DNA of 64,000 nt from Caballeronia concitans (GTDB lineage: Bacteria > Pseudomonadota > Gammaproteobacteria > Burkholderiales > Burkholderiaceae). The stretch covers positions 620,001 to 684,000 of the forward strand of contig NZ_FCNV02000001.1 in the NCBI RefSeq assembly GCF_001544615.1. The letters run 5' to 3'. Every line of letters begins with the position of its first letter. Position 1 is the stretch's first letter. The notes beneath the pieces are model-generated. The model did no database searches, was not told where the DNA came from, and worked only from the letters and a program-made list of their open reading frames with translations. Made by a program: the position numbers and the translations under genes. Below are positions 58,308 to 64,000 of this stretch, piece after piece.

Positions 58308-58985
58308 ATTTATCGCGATCTACATAGCCGCGTGGCGCACGAACTGGGCATGGCCATATTGCGCGGCGACTTTCCACCGGGCTCGCCGCTGCCGCGCGAA
58401 GCGGAACTGATGACGCACTTCGGCGTGAGCCGCACCGTGCTGCGTGAGGCGCTGCGCACGCTGACATCGAAGGGGCTGATCGAATCGCGTCCGAAAGTCG
58501 GCACGCGCGTGCGGGCCAGGAACGCATGGAATCTGCTCGACGCCGACATGCTCCTCTGGTATTCGCGCGTCGCCCCGCCGATGCAGTTCGCGCTCAAGCT
58601 CCAGGAAATGCGCGAGATGATCGAGCCGTATGCCGCGGCCCTCGCGGCGGAGAATCACGAAGCGGCCACGCTCGATTTGCTGACGCAGGCGCATTGCTCG
58701 ATGGTGAGGGCGCAGAACGTCGAGGAATGGGTGCGCGCCGACCTTCAGTTCCATCTGTGCGTGCTCGGCGCATGCAGCAACGAGTTGCTCGTGCCGCTGG
58801 GTGCGCTGATCGGGCAGACGCTGGAAGGGCAGTTGCAATTGAACGCGAAGCGCGCCGACGTGTTCAACGCGTCGCAGGCGGAACACACGGCGGTGTTCGA
58901 AGCGATCGTCGCGCGCGATGCCGACGCCGCACGCCGCGCGATGTCGGTTCTGCTCGGCGTGACGCGCGCGCGCATCGAAGGCTGA
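58308..58985 (+). CDS. GntR/FadR-family transcriptional regulator (DgoR-like), probable ATT start
   Basis: A repressor of about 225 aa with an N-terminal winged helix (FGVSRTVLREALRTLTSKGLIES, positions near 38-60) and a C-terminal FCD ligand domain. The frame between the last upstream stop (58287) and GTG at 58332 contains no ATG. GAGGAG at 58296-58301 sits 6 nt before an in-frame ATT at 58308, which gives the natural family N-terminus YRDLHSRVAHELG; GTG at 58332 has no Shine-Dalgarno site and removes eight residues. It probably controls the divergent dgoD with galactonate as inducer. If ATT is not used, the protein is 217 aa from 58332. Confidence 0.88.
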   Translation: MYRDLHSRVAHELGMAILRGDFPPGSPLPREAELMTHFGVSRTVLREALRTLTSKGLIESRPKVGTRVRARNAWNLLDADMLLWYSRVAPPMQFALKLQEMREMIEPYAAALAAENHEAATLDLLTQAHCSMVRAQNVEEWVRADLQFHLCVLGACSNELLVPLGALIGQTLEGQLQLNAKRADVFNASQAEHTAVFEAIVARDADAARRAMSVLLGVTRARIEG

Positions 58986-58995
58986 CGCCGCAGGC

Positions 58996-59031
58996 GAAAA
59001 AAAGCGCGCGGCGATTGAATCGCCTGCGCGC
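58996..59031 (-). terminator. Terminator after gloA
   Basis: GCGCGCGGCGAT and ATCGCCTGCGCGC pair over about 12 bp with one bulged T and loop TGA. On the minus strand it is followed by seven Ts, so it ends gloA; on the plus strand it can slow readthrough from the regulator. Confidence 0.8.
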
Positions 59032-59054
59032 CTTTCCGGTGTATCGGCGATCGA

Positions 59055-59441
59055 TCAGGAATGCTTTTCGATCAGCTCCACCTTGTAGCCGTCCGGATCT
59101 TCGACGAACGCAATCACCGTCTTGCCGCCCTTCACCGGGCCGGCTTCGCGCGTGACTTTGCCGCCCGCCTGGCGGATGCGCTCGCATGCGTCGGCGGCGC
59201 TGTCCACTTCCAGCGCGATATGGCCATACGCCGTGCCCATCTCGTACTTCTCGACGCCCCAGTTGTAGGTGAGTTCGAGCACGCTGTTCTCGCTCTCGTC
59301 GCCGTAACCGACGAACGCCAGCGTGTACTTGTACTCGGGGTTCTCGCTCTGGCGCAGCACTTTCATGCCGAGGATGCGCGTGTAGAAGTCGATGGAACGC
59401 TGCAGGTCGCCGACGCGCAGCATCGTGTGGAGGAGTCGCAT
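59055..59441 (-). CDS. gloA: Lactoylglutathione lyase (glyoxalase I)
   Basis: A 128-aa metalloenzyme turning the methylglyoxal-glutathione adduct into S-lactoylglutathione. Metal ligands are His5, Glu56, His74 and Glu122, in the two-module vicinal oxygen chelate fold. Length matches bacterial, nickel-type GloA. It is the last gene of the minus-strand block before the terminator. Confidence 0.96.
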   Translation of the reverse strand: MRLLHTMLRVGDLQRSIDFYTRILGMKVLRQSENPEYKYTLAFVGYGDESENSVLELTYNWGVEKYEMGTAYGHIALEVDSAADACERIRQAGGKVTREAGPVKGGKTVIAFVEDPDGYKVELIEKHS

Positions 59442-59561
59442 GATGGGTTTCCTGTGGGTTGACGGCGGCGCGGTTTCTCGACGGATCGCGCTCGGCCGGA
59501 ATTGCGGGTTGTGCGAAATTGTACCGTTCGATGAAATCGCGCGCTCGTCGCCCGGCCGCGC

Positions 59562-60452
59562 TCACAGGGCAGGCAGCAGGTCCGGCGGATGGTGCTTCAA
59601 CGTATGCCGCGCCTCGCGAAACTCCGGGAAGATGGATTCGACCGTCTTCCAGAAGCGCGGGCTGTGATTCATCTCACGAAGATGCGCGAGTTCGTGCGCG
59701 ACGACGTAATCGATGATCGACAGCGGAAAGTGAATCAGCCGCCAGTTGAGGCGAATCTTGCCGTCGCTCGAACAACTGCCCCAGCGCGTCGCCGCCGACG
59801 AAAGCGCGTACGCGCGATACTCCGCGCCCAGCTTGAGCGCATACACCGCGAGCCGCTCGCCGAAGATGCGCTTGGCCTCGCTCTGCAGCCAGCCTTGCAC
59901 GCGATCCTTGATCTGCTGCGCATCCGCGAGCGCGGGCAGCGCGAGCGCGAGCACGCCGGTTTCGGCATCGAAGGAAAGCGTGCTCGCGGACGGATTCAGC
60001 GACACGCGGATGGTTTTGCCGAGAAACGGAAACTGTGCGCCGTCCTGCCACTCGATACGCGGCAGCGCGCGCTGCTCGACGCGCGTCTGCCATTCGGCGA
60101 GCTTGCGGAAGATCCAGCTTTGCTTGTCGCCGATGGCGTTTTCGATATCCGCGATCGTCACCCAGCGGGGCGCGGTGATCGTGAGTCCGGTTGCGTCGAT
60201 GCAAAAGCCGATGGTGCGCCGCGCCGAGCGCTTCAGCCGATAGTCGAGCGCCCGCGCGCCGAGCAGCATGCGGCGTTGGCGCACGCCGTCGGGAAGCGGC
60301 GCGGGCTTCGGAACGTCGACGGGCGGGACATCGCCGCGTAGCGAAGCCGGCGCGGGAGCGGGCGCGGTGGCGGGCGCATGCTCGAAGGGCAGATCGAGCT
60401 GCAGGGAATCGAGCGCGACGGCGGGGCGCTGTCGCGAGGGAGGCTTCTGCAT
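59562..60452 (-). CDS. YgjP-like (DUF45) zinc metallopeptidase family protein
   Basis: A predicted zinc-dependent hydrolase of about 296 aa. The HELAHL zinc motif with downstream His in HSPRFW lies near residue 250, preceded by WGSCSSDGKIRLNWRL, all typical of the YgjP/SprT-like DUF45 family. The first 85 residues are proline/alanine-rich and probably disordered. The true start is uncertain: ATG at 60452 or GTG at 60506 (18 residues longer), neither with a strong Shine-Dalgarno site. It is downstream of plsC on the same strand. Target unknown. Confidence 0.88.
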   Translation of the reverse strand: MQKPPSRQRPAVALDSLQLDLPFEHAPATAPAPAPASLRGDVPPVDVPKPAPLPDGVRQRRMLLGARALDYRLKRSARRTIGFCIDATGLTITAPRWVTIADIENAIGDKQSWIFRKLAEWQTRVEQRALPRIEWQDGAQFPFLGKTIRVSLNPSASTLSFDAETGVLALALPALADAQQIKDRVQGWLQSEAKRIFGERLAVYALKLGAEYRAYALSSAATRWGSCSSDGKIRLNWRLIHFPLSIIDYVVAHELAHLREMNHSPRFWKTVESIFPEFREARHTLKHHPPDLLPAL

Positions 60453-60545
60453 CGGCTCGGCTTTGCGCTCACGGCGCAGAAATGACGAGAGGAACGAGTA
60501 AGGCACGCGGCTCGACCGGCGTGAAGCGTCGGAGGCGAGGCCGCG

Positions 60546-61319
60546 TCAGCGGCTCGCGCCCGCAGCGCCCGCCCGTTCCGGCTGCGCATTCGGCGTGGCG
60601 TAAGCGAGCGGATCGATCCGGCGCATCTCCGTTTCGATCCAGCTTTCGACGCGCACATTCACTTCTTCGGGCGAGAGTCCGGCGGTATCGATAGGCTTGC
60701 CGATCGACACCGTGACTATACCCGGATACTTGATGAACGAATTGCGCGGCCACACGTGCCCGGCGTTATGCGCGATGGGCACGACCGGCGCGCCCGTCGC
60801 GACCGCGAAGCGCGCGCCGCCCGTCTTGTACTTGCCCTGCGCGCCGACGCGCGTGCGCGTGCCTTCGGGGAACATGATGACCCACGCGCCTTCGTCCATG
60901 CGCGCGCGGCCCTGGCGCGTGACCGACACGAACGCGTCACGGCCTTGCTTGCGGTCGATATGAACCATCTTCAACAGCCCGAGCGCCCAGCCGAAGAACG
61001 GCACATAGAGCAGTTCGCGCTTGAAGACATAGCAGAGCGGGCGCGGCATCAGCGCGGGAAAGGCCAGCGTTTCCCATGCGGACTGATGCTTCGAGAGCAG
61101 CACGGCGGGGCCGTCGGGCAGGTTTTCCATGCCCTCGATCGTGTAGCGGATGCCCACGAGATGCCGCAGCACGACGATCGTCGACTTGCACCAGCCGGCG
61201 GCCATCCAGTAGCGCTTGTCGGCGCGCATGAACGGGAACGCGATGAAGCAGGCGGTCGCGTACGGCACCGTGTACACGACGAAGTACAGCATCAACAGCA
61301 ACGAACGGATGAAGCGCAT
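60546..61319 (-). CDS. plsC: 1-acyl-sn-glycerol-3-phosphate acyltransferase
   Basis: A 257-aa inner-membrane acyltransferase adding the second acyl chain to lysophosphatidate. It has two N-terminal hydrophobic helices, the catalytic motif as HQSAWE (His-x4-Glu instead of the commoner His-x4-Asp), and FPEGTRTR. The ATG at 61319 starts MRFIRSLLL; the upstream open frame overlaps gmhB. It lies 32 bp after gmhB. The Glu variant occurs in other bacterial members, so activity is expected. Confidence 0.93.
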   Translation of the reverse strand: MRFIRSLLLMLYFVVYTVPYATACFIAFPFMRADKRYWMAAGWCKSTIVVLRHLVGIRYTIEGMENLPDGPAVLLSKHQSAWETLAFPALMPRPLCYVFKRELLYVPFFGWALGLLKMVHIDRKQGRDAFVSVTRQGRARMDEGAWVIMFPEGTRTRVGAQGKYKTGGARFAVATGAPVVPIAHNAGHVWPRNSFIKYPGIVTVSIGKPIDTAGLSPEEVNVRVESWIETEMRRIDPLAYATPNAQPERAGAAGASR

Positions 61320-61351
61320 GAAGTCTCGGCGATACGTGGCGGGGCCGGCGA

Positions 61352-61903
61352 TCAGTCGTGATGCCGTGCGAGAAAGTCGAGCGCGAACGCGCGCAGATCC
61401 TTGTGAACCAGCGTGCCTTCGGGCAGATTGCCTTCCGCGAGCGTCTTTTCGCCCTTGCCGGTCAGCACGAGATGGACCGGAAAGCCGAGCGCCGCGCCGG
61501 ACTGAAGATCGCGCAAGGAATCGCCGACGACGGGCGTATCTTCCGGATCGATCTCGAAACGGTCGATGATCTGCTGCAGCATGCCCGGCTTCGGCTTGCG
61601 GCAATCGCATTGATCTTCCGCCGTGTGCGGGCAAAAGAAGATCGCGTCGATGCGCCCGCCGACGGCCGCCGCCGCGCGATTCATCTTCTGATGCATCGCG
61701 TTGAGCGCGGCCATGTCGAAGAGGCCGCGCCCAATGCCCGACTGGTTCGACGCGATCGCCACGCGATATCCCGCCTGGTTCAGCCGCGCGATGGCTTCGA
61801 GACTGCCGGGAATGGCGACCCATTCTTCCGGCGACTTGATGAACGCGTCCGAATCGACGTTGATGACGCCGTCGCGATCGAGGATGACCAGTCGTCTGTT
61901 CAT
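61352..61903 (-). CDS. gmhB: D-glycero-beta-D-manno-heptose 1,7-bisphosphate 7-phosphatase
   Basis: A 183-aa HAD-superfamily phosphatase of ADP-heptose synthesis for the lipopolysaccharide inner core. The nucleophile and acid are Asp9 and Asp11 in LDRDGVIN. The zinc site C91-x-H93 and C99-x-C101 (FFCPHTAEDQCDC) is complete. It starts 3 bp after the glyS stop, so the two are translationally close, and is followed by plsC. Confidence 0.95.
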   Translation of the reverse strand: MNRRLVILDRDGVINVDSDAFIKSPEEWVAIPGSLEAIARLNQAGYRVAIASNQSGIGRGLFDMAALNAMHQKMNRAAAAVGGRIDAIFFCPHTAEDQCDCRKPKPGMLQQIIDRFEIDPEDTPVVGDSLRDLQSGAALGFPVHLVLTGKGEKTLAEGNLPEGTLVHKDLRAFALDFLARHHD

Positions 61904-61906
61904 GTC

Positions 61907-64000
61907 TTACGCCGCCAGCTTGGAGATGTCGGCCACGCAGTTCATCTGCTGATGCAGCGCGTTCAGCAGCGCGAGACGGTTGTTGCGCAACGCCGGATCT
62001 TCGGCATTCACCATCACGTCGTTGAAGAACGTGTCCACGCTTTCACGCAACTCGGCGAGCGCGGTCAGCGCTTCCGTGTAATTGCGCGCGGCGAGCTGGC
62101 TTTGCACGCGCGGCGTCACGCTCTGAATCTGCGCATACAGATTCTTCTCGGCCGCTTCGACGAGCAATTCCGGATTCACCGACGACGGCGCGCCTTGCTC
62201 CGACTTCTTCAGGATGTTCGAGATGCGCTTGTTCGCCGCCGCCAGCGATGCCGCCTCGGGCAGCGACGCGAATTCGCGCACGGCGTCGAGGCGCGCGACG
62301 ATGTCGTCGAGGCGCGTGGGGTTCAGGCTCAACACGGCTTCGATGTCGTTCGCTTCGAAACCGCGCTCGCGCAGCAGGCCGCGCAGACGATCGAGGAAGA
62401 ACGCGTAGACGGCTTCGGTCGAATCCGCGACTTGCGGCATGCCGGCGAACTGACGCTGAGCGGCGGCGACGAGATCGCGCAGATCCACCGGCAGCTTCTT
62501 TTCGAGCAGGATGCGCAACACGCCTAGCGCGTGACGGCGCAGCGCGAACGGATCTTTCTCGCCGGTCGGCGCGAGGCCGATGCCCCAGATGCCGACGATC
62601 GTTTCCAGCTTGTCGGCCAGCGCCACCGCGCAGCCGACGCCCGTGGACGGCGTTTCATCGCCCGAGAAACGCGGCTGATAGTGCTCCGAGCACGCGAGCG
62701 CGACTTCTTCCGGCTCGCCGTCGTGGCGCGCGTAATACGTGCCCATCGTGCCCTGCAGTTCGGGGAATTCGCCGACCATGTCGGTGAGCAAGTCGGCCTT
62801 CGCGAGACGCGCGGCGCGGCGCGTGAGCGCGGCATCGACGCCGACCATCGGCGCGATCTCGCCCGCGAGCGCTTCAAGACGCTCGACGCGCTGCAACGTC
62901 GAACCCAGCTTGTTGTGATACACGACGTTCGCGAGCAGCGGCACGCGCTCCTCCAGCCGCTTCTTCTTGTCCTGCGTGAAGAAGAACTTGGCATCCGCGA
63001 GGCGCGGGCGCACCACGCGCTCGTTGCCTTCGACGATCTCGGCGGGCGTCCGCGTATCGATGTTCGACACGATCAGAAAGCGCGAGCGCAGCTTGCCGTT
63101 CTGGTCGGTGAGCGCGAAATACTTCTGGTTCGTCTGCATCGTGAGGATCAGGCATTCCTGCGGCACCTGCAGGAATTCCTCGTCGAAGCGGCACTGATAC
63201 ACGACCGGCCATTCGACGAGCGCGTTCACTTCATCGAGCAGCGCTTCCGGCATCACGACGCGATCCTCGCCCGCGAACGCCTGCAACTGCGTGCGGATGG
63301 ACTCGCGGCGATCGTCGAAATTCGCGACGACGTGCGCCTTCGTGCGCAGCGTTTCCGCGTAGTCGTCGGCGTGCGCGATCGGCACGAAGCCTTCCGACAT
63401 GAATCGATGGCCGATGGTCGTATCGCCCGCATCGACGCCGAGCGCGCTCACCGGCACGACCTTGCCGCCATGCAGCGCGACGAGGCGCTGCACCGGGCGC
63501 ACGAACTGCACGTTGGTGCCGTCCGGACGCTGATAGGTCATGACCTTCGGAATCGGCAGCTTGCCGAGCGTTTCGTCGAGCGCGGCTTGCAGGCCGTCCG
63601 CGAGCGTCGCACCGGGCGCGGCATAGCGCAGGAAGAACGCTTCGGCCTTGCCGTCCTGCGCGCGTTCGAGTTCGTCGAGCGGGAAGTCGGGGAAGCCGAG
63701 CGCCGCGAGCTTCTTGGCGAGCGGCGGCGTGGGATTGCCTTCTTTATCGAGCGCGACGGAAACCGGCAGCACTTTTTCGCGCACCTGCTTTTCCGGCGCG
63801 ACATCGCGCACATTGCGGATGAGCACGGCGAGGCGGCGGGGCGTCGCATATTTTTCGAACGATGCCGCGCCGTCGATCAGATCGCGCGCAGCCAGGCGCT
63901 CGACGATGCCTTCGGCGAATGCAGTGCCGAGACGCGCGAGCGCTTTCGGCGGCAGTTCTTCGGTGAGCAGCTCGACGAGCAGAGAAGCGTGATTGGATTG
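61907..64000 (-). CDS. glyS: Glycyl-tRNA synthetase beta subunit (5' end beyond window)
   Basis: The beta subunit of the heterotetrameric glycyl-tRNA synthetase. At least 697 codons are present; the frame is open to the right edge, where it reads [20 protein letters not shown], the typical N-terminus. The start codon is therefore just beyond position 64000. Diagnostic segments include [23 protein letters not shown] and [16 protein letters not shown]. The alpha subunit glyQ is expected immediately upstream, outside the window. It leads into gmhB and plsC. Confidence 0.97.
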   Translation of the reverse strand, partial: QSNHASLLVELLTEELPPKALARLGTAFAEGIVERLAARDLIDGAASFEKYATPRRLAVLIRNVRDVAPEKQVREKVLPVSVALDKEGNPTPPLAKKLAALGFPDFPLDELERAQDGKAEAFFLRYAAPGATLADGLQAALDETLGKLPIPKVMTYQRPDGTNVQFVRPVQRLVALHGGKVVPVSALGVDAGDTTIGHRFMSEGFVPIAHADDYAETLRTKAHVVANFDDRRESIRTQLQAFAGEDRVVMPEALLDEVNALVEWPVVYQCRFDEEFLQVPQECLILTMQTNQKYFALTDQNGKLRSRFLIVSNIDTRTPAEIVEGNERVVRPRLADAKFFFTQDKKKRLEERVPLLANVVYHNKLGSTLQRVERLEALAGEIAPMVGVDAALTRRAARLAKADLLTDMVGEFPELQGTMGTYYARHDGEPEEVALACSEHYQPRFSGDETPSTGVGCAVALADKLETIVGIWGIGLAPTGEKDPFALRRHALGVLRILLEKKLPVDLRDLVAAAQRQFAGMPQVADSTEAVYAFFLDRLRGLLRERGFEANDIEAVLSLNPTRLDDIVARLDAVREFASLPEAASLAAANKRISNILKKSEQGAPSSVNPELLVEAAEKNLYAQIQSVTPRVQSQLAARNYTEALTALAELRESVDTFFNDVMVNAEDPALRNNRLALLNALHQQMNCVADISKLAA

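Overview
The window is a GC-rich, densely packed bacterial chromosome segment. Gene order (queA-tgt-yajC-secD-secF, hrcA/nadK/recN, grpE-trx-dnaK-dnaJ, glcDEF next to yggS-proC) and protein character point to a beta-proteobacterium of the family Burkholderiaceae, probably Burkholderia, Paraburkholderia or Caballeronia. This placement is by recognition, not by a database search. I see no rRNA, tRNA, CRISPR array, transposase or prophage gene. Almost all of it is core genome; the accessory signal is one low-GC gene near 32.3-33.4 kb and a few very small ORFs.

Layout. 0.1-1.8 kb: Nudix hydrolase and mnmA (tRNA 2-thiolation), closed by a terminator. 1.9-3.7 kb: a TetR-family repressor and a secreted alpha/beta hydrolase sharing three copies of an 18-bp palindrome. 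3.8-8.3 kb (minus): a glutathione S-transferase, then the tightly overlapped pqiA-pqiA-pqiB-pqiC envelope lipid-transport operon. 8.7-10.6 kb: cytochrome b561 and two YceI proteins. 10.7-16.7 kb (minus): queA-tgt-yajC-secD-secF, joining queuosine tRNA modification to the Sec accessory complex. 16.8-19.0 kb: recG. 19.1-23.4 kb: a peroxide-defence block (oxyR, a DUF805 protein, catalase, a 50-aa membrane peptide, dps), then ubiA.

24.4-31.5 kb (minus): a D-lactate-dehydrogenase-like flavoenzyme, glcD, glcE, glcF, yggS and proC, i.e. glycolate/2-hydroxyacid oxidation followed by PLP homeostasis and proline synthesis. 31.7-34.7 kb: cob(I)alamin adenosyltransferase, an orphan AT-richer gene with a HEPN-like RX4H motif, and aroG on the other strand. 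aroG is preceded by a 26-codon leader ORF with seven consecutive aromatic codons and a terminator/antiterminator pair, a strong candidate for ribosome-mediated attenuation. 34.9-41.7 kb (minus): tldD, a nitrilase-family amidase and the giant envelope protein gene yhdP. 41.9-47.3 kb: glnE, then recN and nadK in the opposite direction.

47.5-55.2 kb: a heat-shock region with hrcA, hemH, an Hsp15-type S4 protein, grpE, a thioredoxin-like protein, dnaK and dnaJ; sigma-32-type promoters stand before grpE and dnaK. 55.2-57.0 kb: a pabB-pabC fusion for p-aminobenzoate. 57.0-59.0 kb: D-galactonate dehydratase divergent from a GntR/FadR-type regulator whose best Shine-Dalgarno sequence points at an ATT codon. 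59.0-64.0 kb (minus): gloA, a YgjP-like zinc protease, plsC, gmhB and glyS, which runs off the right edge.

The most promising leads are the aroG leader attenuator, the isolated HEPN-like gene with its flanking inverted repeats and composition trough, the three-site TetR operator set, the ATT start, and three unannotated-looking small proteins.
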